Below, in pieces: positions 24,703-35,417 of a stretch of 64,000 nt of DNA. Numbering within the stretch: position 1 is the stretch's first letter; every line of letters starts with the position of its first letter. A program made the position numbers and the translations under genes. Location: the NCBI GenBank assembly GCA_037962975.1, contig CM075672.1, forward strand, positions 56,986,501 through 57,050,500. Direction: 5' to 3'. A model generated the notes under the pieces. The model was not told the DNA's origin and did no database searches. It worked only from the letters and a program-made list of their open reading frames with translations. The stretch is from Clitoria ternatea. Lineage: Eukaryota; Streptophyta; Magnoliopsida; Fabales; Fabaceae.

Positions 24703-25985
24703 CTTCAAGGCTAAATCTCCAATAATTCCATTGACCTCCACTGTGGGAGATGAAGTGCCCATGAGGAGAAGGGTGGTGAGGAGTAGGCTTAGGAGCAAGG
24801 GCCAGATCAAGAGCAACCCACCCCTGAGAAGAAAAGGAGAAGAGTCTTGGCCAAGGCTGCAGACAGGAAGAAGCCTTCCACTGAAGGATCTCCCAAAAAG
24901 CGCCAAAGGACCTTGGAGGAGATCGGTGTCAAAAAGCAAGACTAGGGGAAGAAATCAGTTGAGTCTCCTCTCACTCTTCCTTCCCACACTGACTCAGGGG
25001 CGCAGTCGGAAGATGAAATCCTCTTCGCCCATTCTCCTCCGAAGTGGTCTTTCCTCACTCCCTTCCTCGGGTATCAAGACTCCATGCCAGCGACACTCCC
25101 CAAGCTGAGGTACTGCCTCCATCCATCTCTTAAGGGCGTTGATGTGAAGGAGGCTTGCAAGGCCAGCCTCTGGCAGTTGGATGAGCTCTTAGGCCTGCTA
25201 CATTCCCTGGGTGATATGGCGGATTACATGGAACAAGTTGAAAAACTTGAGGCCGACATCGCAGTGAAGGAGGCCTGGGTAGCTAAACAAGCAGAAACTG
25301 TAAGGGGAGTCGTGACAGAATTGCAAAAAGCAAAAGAGTTGGGGGAGAAACAAGTTGCTGAAATAAGTCGCCTTCACTTGGCGAACAAGTCCCTGGAGTG
25401 ACAAGTTTCTGAGCTTCAACAGCAAAACAAATCAATTCCCCTCCTGCAAGAAGAACTTCAGCTTAAGAAAAAGAACTTTGTCAAGCTGAGTGAAGACCTT
25501 GCAGCAGCAGAGGCCAGCCACAGCAAAAGTGTAAGAGAGTGGGAGGCTAGAGAGAAGGAGTTGCTGGCCCAAATCGAAGAACTGAAAAAGGGGAGTGCGT
25601 CTGTTGGCTCGATGGAAGAGGAAAATGCCAAGTTTCGGAAAAAGCTGGCTTCTTCCAAGGTTAAGGCGACCAAGGCTCTAGAAAGATGTAAAAAAGTGGC
25701 CTTTGAGTCTTTTGGCCTAGCTCTTCACTAGGTCTTTTATCGCAACCCCAATGTGAAACTCGATTTGTATGGGCTTCATCCATTCTATGAGTTTTATAGA
25801 GGGAAACTAGTTGTGGTCAAGAGTGACAGTTCGCACGAGGATCCTCCCAATTCCCTTTATGAATTGTCTCCTCTCCCTGAAGGTCAGAGCATGGAGCCTT
25901 CACCAGTCACTCTAGGCCCTGAAAGTGCTGCTCAAGAAAACATTCCAAAAGATGGGGAGCCCAAAGATAAAGGAGTCCAAGAGTA
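24703..25985 (+). pseudogene. Tat-type additional ORF, 3' part (coiled-coil tail)
   Basis: This continues the ORF cut at 13549; the repeated AACTC is the TSD. After a Lys/Arg-rich stretch (24760-24930), the frame with LPKLRYCLHPSLKGVDVKEA leads into a long heptad-rich region (25200-25700), including YMEQVEKLEADIAVKEAWVA and KKKNFVKLSEDLAAAEASHS. This predicts a coiled coil. An acidic/Pro tail ends in KDKGVQE and TAG at 25984. In-frame stops at 25399 (TGA) and 25729 (TAG) break it; both are one C-to-T step from CGA and CAG. The next ~175 bases contain 'gaatgaatgaaatttcc' and look like a 3' UTR. The protein would have an N-terminal low-complexity part, the conserved gypsy-type domain and a coiled-coil C-terminus. 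Confidence 0.75.
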
Positions 25986-26159
25986 GAGGAATGAGGGGGG
26001 AGAAGGGGAAGTACCCACAATGGAGCATCAGACGCCTGCCCCTTAGTTTTGTATTTTTCTTTTACTGCTGTGTACTGGGATCAGCTCCAGCTTTATAACA
26101 ACTTGTATAAAATTTTCTTATGAATGAATGAAATTTCCTTCAATCCTCTGTCTTTGATA

Positions 26160-27190
26160 TTTACAAGACATGTACTGTTATAACATAATTTAGGCATATA
26201 TGTTATGCTTTTGCCTTCATAGCATTCGCTAGACCGTTCTGTATAATTAGCTTGAGGTCGGATTACAATAAACGGATGATAGAATGAAGAATCAAACGTG
26301 TGAATACTATCCCCAAGTATAAGTGTGTTGGGAGATGAGTATCCGTTGTAGGATGTTGCCCTTAACTCTTTAGGGATGAGGGATTTAGTCTACTCTGATA
26401 GTAGATAAAGCTATTGAATTATCCGTAGAGTGATATCATTTCAGATAGAAATATCAAACTGCAAGAAGCTGCCTCAATCATAAGGATGATGATTGGGCCC
26501 ATAATCACAAGAGTGGTGATTGGAATTGTCCACGCCAGGAGTTACATCGTCAATTCACAGAATGGGTGACTGAGATCATCCATCCTGGGGAAATTACCTC
26601 AATCATAAGGATAATGATTGAGTCTTCACCAACGTTCGGCCAAACCTACTTGTCGTACTCGGAGTTTGGTTTATTCCTACAATCCAAGCCTTTGAATGGG
26701 GTTCGGTACAACCTTGAAAAAGGTTTGATCCTACAACCCATTTCTTGAGGTTCGGTTTAATTCTACAACTCAAGTCTTCAACGGTGTTTAGCCAAACCTA
26801 CTAACCGTACTTGGAGTTCAGTTCAATCCTACAATCTGAGCCTTCAAATGGGGTTTGGTTTGGTACAACCTTGAAAAAGGTTTGATCCTACAACCCATTT
26901 CTCCACTCGAGGAGTTACATCGCCAATCACAGAGTAGGCGATTGGGATCATCCGTCCTGAGGGTCTTCATATACAGTGGTGTAAAACTATAAATCATAAC
27001 ATAGAAAGAGAGTGAAGACAGTAAGTTCATGAATTGCATTCTCATTAAATTGAATAAGGATTACAAAGAGAGCGTAGTTGGGGTCATGCCTCATTAAAAG
27101 CTTCTTGAGAAAAACCCATTAGGAAAAAGCTCAAGTAAGGAAAAAGAGTACATGCCATCTTACCAACTAGTTGTAATAAATACATAAATT
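26160..27190. other. Tat element spacer between pol and the additional ORF
   Basis: No coding domain. A block with 'gccaaacctact', 'cggagttt' or 'tggagttc', 'tcctacaa' and 'ggtttgatcctacaaccca' is duplicated in tandem at about 26635-26743 and 26787-26900 (offset ~150-156 bp). A phrase 'ggagttacatcg.caat' followed by 'gatcatccatcctg' occurs at 26539 and 26911. Pol (minus) and the additional ORF (plus) converge on this spacer, so it probably holds both 3' ends. Confidence 0.6.
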
Positions 27191-27194
27191 TTAA

Positions 27195-28833
27195 GTGTTC
27201 CACTTGTTACGGATCAGTGTGCCATCGAGCTCTTCTAAGCGGTATGATCCTTTGCCAGTCACCTCAGATACTCTGTATGGGCCTTCCCACGTCGGTGCTA
27301 ACTTTCCTTGGTGCACAAACTTATTTCCCACACCTGCCTTCCTCAAAACAAGCTCTCCTGTGTTGAATGCTCTGTGTTGATCGCGCTTGTTGTATTGGAG
27401 AGTGGCCTTTACTTTAATCGCCTGATCCCTAACAAAAGCTTCTTCTCAAAGTTCCTAAAGAACGTCCAACTCCGACGCCAAATTGTCATTATTATTCTCC
27501 TCAGAAAAGTATTCCACCCTTGTCGATTTGGACTGGAGCTCCACTGGAATCATTGCCTCGACCCCGTAAGTAAGATGATATGGAGACTCATTAGTAGAAG
27601 AGTGGGGTGTAGTACGGTATGCTCACAAAACGTGACATAGCTGATGAGTCTATCCACCTTTTGCTTCGCCAAGATGCTTCTTAAGTCCATTCAAAACTTC
27701 TTTGTTGGCTACCTCTGCTTGGCCATTCATCTGAGGGTGTTCAACAGATGAGAAAATTTGGACTATCCCTAGTCCTTCAAATAACTCTATGAACTTTTTG
27801 TTGATAAACTGAGTGCCGTTATCTGTGACAATCCATCCTGGCACTCTGAAACGTGCTATAATATTCTCGTACATGAAACGTCGTGTCCAAGCTGATGTAA
27901 TGTGCACCACAGGTTCTGCTTTGATCCACTTGGTAAAATAATCCACTCCAACTACCAGATACTTGATTCCACTAGGAGCTGTTGGGAATGGACCGAGGAT
28001 ATCGAGGCCCCATTGATGAAATGGCCATGGCACAGCTGATAAAGAAATTTCTTGGGCCGGTGTATGATGAAGATTGCAAATCTTTGACATGAATCACACT
28101 TCTTTACAAACTCGATGGAGTCTTTCTTCATTGTGGGCCACCAGAAGCCCGCCCAGAGAACCTTCCTCATCAAACTTCTTCCTCCGGTGTGGTGTCCATA
28201 TTGTCCCTTGTGCACTTCTTCCAGCATACCTTGTACCTCGTTCTCATTAAAACACCTGAGGTATGGCACAGAAAATCCCCTTCGTATGAGCATGCCATCC
28301 ACCATTGTAAAATAAGGCAGCTCCTTTTTCAGCTTCTTCCTCTCCAGGTCATCAGTGGGTAGCTTCTCCTCCACGAAGTATTGAATGTAGGGAACCACCC
28401 ATGAATTCTCATCAAAGGCTCGATACGATATTGTATTCAGTGACGGTGCCAAAGGTGTACTGGGCGATGATAAAGTGCTCTGCACCACTGTAGTTGTACT
28501 GCCAGGCTGCTTCATGCTCGCAAGCCTCAAGAGAATGTCTGCCCTAGTGTTTTCTTCCCTTGGCACATGCTTAAACTCCAACATAGAGAATCTCCCTTTC
28601 AATTCGTTCACATAATTCAGGTATAGCTGAAGTTGAGGCTCACGAACTTGATACTCACCTTGAATTTGTGATATCACCAGCTGTGAATCGCTGCACAATG
28701 TCACTTCTGTTGCTCTGATATTAATTACTGCTCGGAGTCTGGCAAGACATGCCTCATATTCAGCCTGGTTGTTGGAAGTTTTAAAGTTAAATTGAAGAGA
28801 GATTTCTAAGTGCACATCGTCATCACTCTCCAC
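27195..28833 (-). pseudogene. Tat-type pol: second RNase H, integrase and C-terminus (broken)
   Basis: Read right to left, the frame from 28833 shows an RNase H-like domain (FKTSNNQAEYEACLARLRAV, then CSDSQLVISQIQGEYQV), the additional RNase H copy typical of Tat elements. An integrase zinc finger follows (VHKGQYGHH, then CDSCQRF). Near 28075 the reading shifts to the frame starting 28090, with the catalytic core: Asp in WGLDILGPF, Asp in VTDNGTQF and Glu in GQAEVANKEVLNG, so the DDE residues are still present. A stop at 27650 breaks it before a tail with VLWAYRTTPHSST, GPYRVSEVTGKGSYRLEELD and IRNKWNT around 27210. Frameshift and stops make it non-functional. Confidence 0.85.
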
Positions 28834-30690
28834 GATGACACCAGCTTCACATCCTTTACTATTTGATGACCTATCTACATAAATGGTTCAATGAGCACGA
28901 GGTGTGGCTAGATCTGCCCCTATCATCTCAACGACAAAATCTGCTAGGACTTGGGCTTTAATGGCTCCTCGTGGTTCATAAGAAACTTTAAATTCAAAAA
29001 ATTAGATAGACCACTTAATCATCCTCCCAGTGAGGTCTGGCTTGCTTAGTATGGAACAGAGTGGCAAATCCGTTCTCACCAATATTGCATGCGTGGAAGT
29101 ACGGCCTCAACCATCGTGAAGCCCAAACAACTACAAGAGCAGCCTTCTCAATCTTCTGGTATCAGCCCTCTGCTCCTTGTAACGTCTTGCTGGTGAAATA
29201 CACTGGCCTCTGCCCCTCCGGGGTTTCCTTGACCAATGCCACTCCCAATGCTTCATCCGAAATAGCCAAATACAAAATAAGGGACTCATCGGGGTCTGGC
29301 TTTACCAAGATCGGAGGACTCGACAACACCTCCTTGAGTTCCTAGAATGCCTGCTCTTGATCTTGTCCCCACTCAAAATTCTTGGACTTTTTTAGCCCCT
29401 TATACAAGGGAAGGGATCTATGCGCCATCTTAGGCATGAATCTAGCCAATGCTACCACATTTTCATTCAGAGATTGTACTTCCCTTAAGCTCTTCGGACT
29501 CTGCATGCCTAGTATTGCTTAGCATTTCCCAGGGTTTGCCTCAATTCCTCGCTGAGTTAACATGAAACCCAGAAATTTCCCAGCTGGGACAGCGAAAGTA
29601 TATTTCAATAGGTTTAGCCTCATGTTGTACTGCCTCAATCGTGTGAACACCTGGCGTAAATCTTCAATATGATCACCCGTAGCAGGGGTCTTTGCAATGA
29701 TATCGTCAATGTACACCTCCACCAGTTTGGTGTGCATGCCTTCAAACACCTTGTTAATCATGCGCTAGTAAGTGGCCCCAGCGTTCTTTAAACCGAAAGG
29801 CATGACTGTGTAACAAAAGACACCGCAGTCATTGATGAAAGCAGTTTTCTCTTGATCCTCCTCCCACATCGGAATCTGGTTGTACCCTGAATATGCGTCC
29901 ATAAAACTTAGGTACTGATAACTAGATGAATCCTCCACCAGACAATCAATATTGGGAGAGAATATGGGTCCTTCAGGCAGCAGCGATTGAGGTCAACGTA
30001 ATCAGTACACATTCTCCACTTGCCATTATCTTTCTGAACCATTACGATATTAGAAAGCCAAGAAGAATAACAGATTTCTCTGATAAATCCGGCCTTTAGT
30101 AGCTCCTCTGTCTGCTCACAAGCTGCCTTCTATTTCTCTGGCCCCAATCTTCTCTTTTTCTGGGCAACCGACCTCGTCTCTAGATAGATGGATAACTTAT
30201 GGCAATAGAAATTAGAATCCATCCCAGGCATATCTGCAGCAGTCCATGCAAAAAGGTCTTTGAATTCCTGGAGGAGTGCTAACAGATGCTGCTCTATAAT
30301 CGACTCCAGATTATCATTGATGTGAGGGACCTTCTCTGGGGAATCTCCTAAAATGACATCCCTGGAACCTCCATCCAGCGTGGGCTTTGAAGGGTTGAGT
30401 GGGTCGATCTTTAATTCCGCTCTGGTATCAAGATCAATCAAACTGACAGACCCAGCCATTGTTCCTCTATCATTCAACTTTTTCTTCTTATTAAAAGTCT
30501 CTAGCTTCACCATATTCAGACTCAGGTTGTAGCAGTACCTGGCCATTTCTTGGTCACCTCGGAGCGAAGATACGCCATTGTCTTTATCAATGAACTTGAT
30601 AAGGAGGTGTAGAGTAGACACAATTGCTTTCATTGTGTTCAGAGTAGGACGGCCTATGATACCATTGTAAGGTGACTCCACATCAATCAC
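28834..30690 (-). pseudogene. Tat-type pol: reverse transcriptase and first RNase H (broken)
   Basis: The minus-strand reading from 30690 gives SPYNGIIGRPTLNTMKAIVS, a typical link between protease and RT, then a stop near 30130. RT blocks follow in changing frames: GKWRMCTDYVDLN near 30030, SFMDAYSGYNQIPMWEEDQE near 29885, VMPFGLKNAGATY near 29790, and the catalytic VYIDDIIAKT near 29710 in the 29761-29519 frame. Connection and RNase H pieces (RPVYFTSKTLQGAEG near 29200) complete it. At least three stops or shifts are visible. The YIDD box itself is intact. Confidence 0.85.
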
Positions 30691-30992
30691 TAAATTTCAG
30701 ACTTCACCGTTCTCGTTCTAGGTTTGCCTTTAAAAGACACAAGGGTGTCAAGATACCCCTTGGTGGGCTGCTTTACTCCGTTGAAGGCTATGAGTTCCTG
30801 TGTATAAGGCTATAAATCTGCATCATTAAAACCCATTCTTTTGAAACAATTATAAAAAATAACATCACAAGAACTTTCTTGGTCAACGAGGATTCTCTTT
30901 ACATCCTTGTTAGCTATTATAGCGATAATGACCACTGCGTCATCACCTCCTAGGATGGTTGGGCCAAAATCATCATCTGTAAATGACATCAC
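30690..30992 (-). pseudogene. Tat-type aspartic protease (degenerate active site)
   Basis: The frame 30992-30810 reads MMSFTDDDFGPTILGGDDAV and later RILVDQESSCDVIFY, aligning with the retroviral-type protease of Tat elements. The family has D-x-G-S-S at the active site. Here the glycine is glutamate (GGA to GAA), so this copy should be catalytically dead even without the stop at 30810. Confidence 0.75.
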
Positions 30993-30999
30993 CGGTTAT

Positions 31000-32233
31000 C
31001 TCTAGGCTTTCCTTGTATAGACAGGATCATTTGGTGATGATTTTTGCTAGTTATGATTGAGGCTCCTCCCCCAGCAAACCCTCCAGCGATCATATCGATT
31101 ACCTCACACCGGCCTTGCCTTTGCTGTTGGGGCATACCGTTCTGCTGAGCTCCCTCACCGATCATAACTCTTTTTTGTTTCTCAGCAACTAAGAATCTCC
31201 TGACCGGATTACGACTGTTGTTGCCCTCGTCATCATGATCTCTTCCCCCTTCTCAATCTAGTCTAGTTCATCTAGGGATTTCTCCTTAAACAAGTATTGT
31301 TTCAACTTTCCCTCCCTGATGAGGGTTTCCACTGTGTTTTTCAGCGCTTTACATTCATCCGTGGTATGGCTGACCTGTTCGTAGAAAGCATAATATTTTT
31401 AAGAATTACGGGCCTTTTCATTGGGGTAGGCTTCCTTATCCTGTACACACTGAGCGTGGGCTACCTAACCTCCCTCAAAATCTGAGAATGCCTGGAGTTC
31501 AACAGGGCATAGTTACTGAAAGATGCGACATGCCTGTCCCGCTGCTGAGGTCGGGGGCTCATGAAATTGTCTCTCTGAACGTGTTTCTTTGGCCTCACCC
31601 TATCCTTATCTCTTCGTGGTTAATGTGGGGGCACTGATGGCTTCAGTCTAGCTATTGTGGCCTCCAAATACATCTATATGCCCATATATTTTGAAGCTTT
31701 CCTCTGGAACTCCTCAAACGTCGTCAGAGGACTCTTTGCCAAAGACAGGGCAAAGGCTGATCCAGGTTGCAGAGCCTCAACAACAATATAAAGTTGAATG
31801 GCTCTGTGAGGTTAGGGACCATAGCCGCCTCCTTGTAAAACCTTTTCAAAAACTCCTTAAGAGTTTCGTTCTCTCCTTGCCTGATCTGGGCCAAGGTGTG
31901 AGAAGTCATGGGAATATCTCTAGAATTAACAAAATGGCTTTCAAACGCAGCTGCCATTTCCTCCCAGGAGTTTATCGAACTTGGGGGTAAACTCTTGAAC
32001 CAGCTAAGAGCTTTTTCCGTCAATGTTCGTGAGAACATTATGCACATTACATCTTCATCTGCTCCCAGATACATGGCCTCATACACGTAAGCATCCAGAT
32101 GCTTAGTGGGATCTGTCTCTCCATTATATTTTCCAATCGAAAATGGCTGGGTTGTTTGTAAATGCTTGGGGATAAGTACACTTATGAGCCTCCTTGAGAA
32201 AGGAACGTTGAGTCTGTACATCCCAGAGGTCAC
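31000..32233 (-). pseudogene. Tat-type gag, main part (broken)
   Basis: The minus-strand frame 32233-31724 contains the gag (Retrotrans_gag) core: YNGETDPTKHLDAYVYEAMY, FSRTLTEKALSWFKSLPP, SWEEMAAAFESHF and LAQIRQGENETLKEFLKRF. Further down, near 31390-31270, YYAFYEQVSHTTDECKALK and TVETLIREGKLKQYL match the C-terminal gag block before the protease. In-frame stops separate them. The N-terminus lies at 42571-42207, on the far side of SIRE-type element C, whose insertion duplicated GTCAC at 32229-32233 and 42207-42211. Confidence 0.85.
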
Positions 32234-32342
32234 TATGTCTGAATATGATTACATGTTCAAGGATTTTGATAATGATAAAGGAATTTTGAAGAATATCTTG
32301 TAAAAACAAGATTCAGCATCAGACCTACAAAAACAGCGTAGC

Positions 32343-32790
32343 TAATCGATTAGAGAGACAGAGCTAATCGATTAAATAGCTTCTGTTGAACAGTTAATCG
32401 GTTACACCCACAGGGCCGATTACAGAGCTTCTGACTTGTAACTAATTGATTACACCAGTATGCTAATCGATTACCAACATCAAAAATTGGATCAAATGTA
32501 TCAGGCATATATGCTAATCGATTACAGGACTTTAGCCAATCGATTACCAAGCCACTGAAACGACACTAATCGATTACATGGGTGTGCTAATCGATTACCA
32601 AGATCAAGAATTAAATTAAATGCATCAGGTGCTATGGCTAACCGATTACTGGGCAAGATCTAATCGATTACCAGAGTTCTGACTTTAAGCTAATCGATTA
32701 GAGGGTGAATACTAATCGATTACAGCACGAACTGAACTGAAAAATTCAAAGTGTAATCGATTACAGCTCGAGGCGTAATCGATTACGACA
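32343..32790. repeat. Cluster of TAATCGATTA(C) palindromes, 5' LTR
   Basis: About 16 copies, including near matches such as CTAATTGATTAC and CTAACCGATTAC, at 18-40 bp spacing in the U3 portion, upstream of the TATA box. The core TAATCGATTA is a perfect palindrome. Confidence 0.9.
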
Positions 32791-32893
32791 GTGGGAAAAC
32801 ATATTTTAGTGGGAAACTAACTCATTTTTTCACCATTTCTCAGATGCCCACTACATGCAACGGCTAGGAAGATCTTGGCACTCCCTCTAGCTC

Positions 32894-32900
32894 TATAAAT
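32894..32900 (+). promoter_or_regulatory. TATA box of the C 5' LTR
   Basis: TATAAAT, ~100 bp after the end of the palindrome cluster. The equivalent site in the 3' LTR (about 41441) reads TATAACT and is probably weakened. Confidence 0.65.
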
Positions 32901-33667
32901 GGGTTTCCAAACTCATGCACAAAGAAGAGAACAACAAGAAACAAAAGGAAATCAATTCTACAATCATTCTTGGTGCTTAGTGAATTTTTACTCTTGTATA
33001 TTCTGAGATTTCATTTGTATATCCTCTCTTGTTGAGAGTTAGAATTTGTGTGAGCTATCACTTGCTTATCCACTCTTTTGAGAGATATTTTTGCTTGTAA
33101 ACACAAACATCAAACACCAAAGTTCACTCTAGGTTGAGTGGTTACAAAGGTTGTGGTTCAACCTTTGGGATATTGTGAGATTGAGAGATTGGGTAAGTTG
33201 CCCTTGTACTTGTCAGGATTGGGTTCTTGAGTGTGGGACACTAGGAAGCCGCAATTGCTCAAAGTTGTTTCTCTAATCTACAATAGTGGAAATCCTCTAA
33301 GTGGGTCGCTTAGAGGCGAGACGTACACCGAGTTGGTGGAACTCGTTAAATCGGTTTGCAATCTCTTCTCCCTTACTCTTTTACTTTCATATATTGCTCT
33401 TGATCGATTTGTGTTGGTTGATTGTGGTTTGCATATTTTAGCTTGCTTGATTTGGTCAATATTGGATATTGCACACCAAGTGTTTGATAATTTGTCTAAG
33501 CTATTTAAACCTTGTTGTGCATTGCATATCTCCTTAAACTAAACTTATTTTGTATAATCTTATAAACTTGTGATAAAAGAATCAAGTTTAAGGACATTCC
33601 AAGCAAAGTTTTAAAAACTCAATTCACCCCCCCCCCTCTTGAGTATTGAGGCCACTTGAATAACAAG

Positions 33668-33679
33668 TGGTATCAGAGC
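33668..33679 (+). promoter_or_regulatory. Primer binding site, initiator tRNA-Met
   Basis: TGGTATCAGAGC starts two bases after the LTR end and is the exact complement expected for the plant initiator tRNA-Met 3' end. Confidence 0.95.
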
Positions 33680-33721
33680 TTGACTCTTGGTAGATCAAGC
33701 TTAACAACTTCAAGAGATAAG

Positions 33722-35190
33722 ATGGCCTCAAGTTCTCTAAACCTTTTTCCCGAGGGTGGTGCCACAAATAGACCTCCCGCTTTCAATAGGGAAGGTTATG
33801 CTTTTTGGAAGGAAAGAATGAAAATCTTTATTCAATCCATTGATCTAAGAGTTTGGAATGCCATTAAAAATGGTCCTTTTACACCCATGCATACCATCAA
33901 TGGTAAAAACGTTGAAAAACCCATGGATGAATGGACTAGTGATGAAGAGAAGAAAGTACAATATAACTATAAGGCTAAAAACCTCACTACTCTTGCATTA
34001 GGACCGGATGAATTCTTTAGAGTAATGACTTGTCAAACGGCTAAGGAAATATGGGATACTTTACAAGTAACCCATGAAGGTACTAGTGATGTAAAAGACT
34101 CCAAAATTAGTACCTTAACTAGTCAATATGAGAGTTTTAGGATAAACTCAGGAGAAACCATTGTAGAAATACAAAAGAGATTCACACTCATAATAAATCA
34201 CCTTATTACTCTTGGAAAAGTATGTACTAACAAAGAGCTTGTGCATAAAGTTTTGAAAAGTCTTAGCAAGGAATGGCAACCGCTCGTCACCGCCATCAAA
34301 CAATCCCCAAGCATTAATGAGATGTCCCTTGCCACACTTTTTGGAAAGCTACAAGAGCAAGAGCAAGAATTAAAGGATTTAAAACAAGCGGAGGAAGAAG
34401 AGAAAACTTCTAAGAAGAAAGGCCTAGCTCTCAAGGCCACCTCCACACATGAAGAAGAATCTTGTAGTGACCTTGATGATGAGGAGGAGTTTGGATTGTT
34501 TGTGAAGAGATTCAAAAAGTTTATGAAAAACAAACGATTCTAAAAGAACTTCAAACCTCAAGGTAAGAGACCTATTCCCAATGAATCATCTTCTTCACCT
34601 AATTGTTTTGAATGTGGCAAGGAAGGGCACTTCAAGGCGGATTGCCCAAATCTTAAGAAGAAAGGCAAGGAGAAAAGAGGAAGAAGAAGAGCTTACATCG
34701 CATGGGATGAAAACGATGTAAGTAGCTCTGATGAGTCCGATTGTAAAGAAGCAAAACTTTGCTTAATGACAAAACATCAAGAAGAAGAAGATAATGAGGT
34801 AAGTCTTCTTGATAAAAATGAATTACTAGAAGCATTTGAAGAATTGTATGATAAATTTGTTAAGCTCTCAAGTAAGTACAAATTATCTAGAAAGACCATT
34901 GACACTCTTGAGAGGGATCTTATAGAAGTGTGTAAAGAGAATAAATGCCTGAAAGATGAATTAGAAAATGTTAAAGTATGCTCTAGGACCAAACCATGTG
35001 AGTTTGTAGAGAAGTATGATATTCTTGAAACCAAGGTTGTAGACTTAAATCGGACACTAGAAAAGTTCACTAATGGTAGAGATAATTTAAATATATTACT
35101 TGGAAACCAAAGATGCATGTTTGATAAAACCGGTTTAGGATACAACTCTACCAAGAAAGAAAAACACTATAAAATTTTTTTATGCCACCT
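33722..35190 (+). pseudogene. Element C gag (nucleocapsid/capsid), with stops
   Basis: The start chosen is the ATG at 33722 (MASSSLNLFPEGG); the frame is open further upstream, but that part crosses the primer site. Residues ~15-200 carry the copia gag (UBN2-type) pattern: PPAFNREGYAFWKERMKIFI, KEIWDTLQVTHEGTSDVKDS and SKEWQPLVTAIKQ. An acidic linker and a Lys-rich end follow. A TAA at 34541 interrupts the frame, which resumes to give the zinc knuckle CFECGKEGHFKADCP (CCHC intact, ~34606). Next is a long charged coiled-coil segment (34760-35120, with ELYDKFVKLSSKYKLSRKT). A frameshift near 35190 follows, then a second knuckle CNHCGFKGHSSSNC. Gag packages the RNA into cytoplasmic particles. 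Confidence 0.85.
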
Positions 35191-35417
35191 ATGAAATTAT
35201 CTTCACCTTTTATGAAATGCAATCATTGTGGTTTCAAAGGTCATAGCTCATCAAATTGCAATGTTTAGAAAATTAGGGCCAAAGGTCATAAGAAAGGTGT
35301 GGGTTCCCAAAGGAACATTACCATAAGCTAACCTTAAAGGACCCAATATAAAATGGGTACCTAGTTCTCTAAACTAATCTTGTTTTGTAGGTATACTTCA
35401 AGGCAAGCAACACCCAT

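Larger units (their letters stand above)
32234..33665 (+). mobile_element. 5' LTR of element C
   Basis: Runs from TATGTCTGAATATG to TTGAATAACA. Judged by the TSD, the LTR starts TATG, two bases before the usual TG; the same holds at the 3' LTR. About 16 TAATCGATTA(C) words fill 32343-32790, a TATA box is at 32894, and a run of Cs with 'ctcttgagtattgaggccac' lies at the end. Confidence 0.9.

Noticed and set aside
34198..35154. Minus-strand ORFs of 111 and 125 codons in element C
   Set aside because: Mirror frames of gag and its coiled-coil region, rich in Ser and Leu as expected from antisense of Glu/Lys-rich coding DNA.
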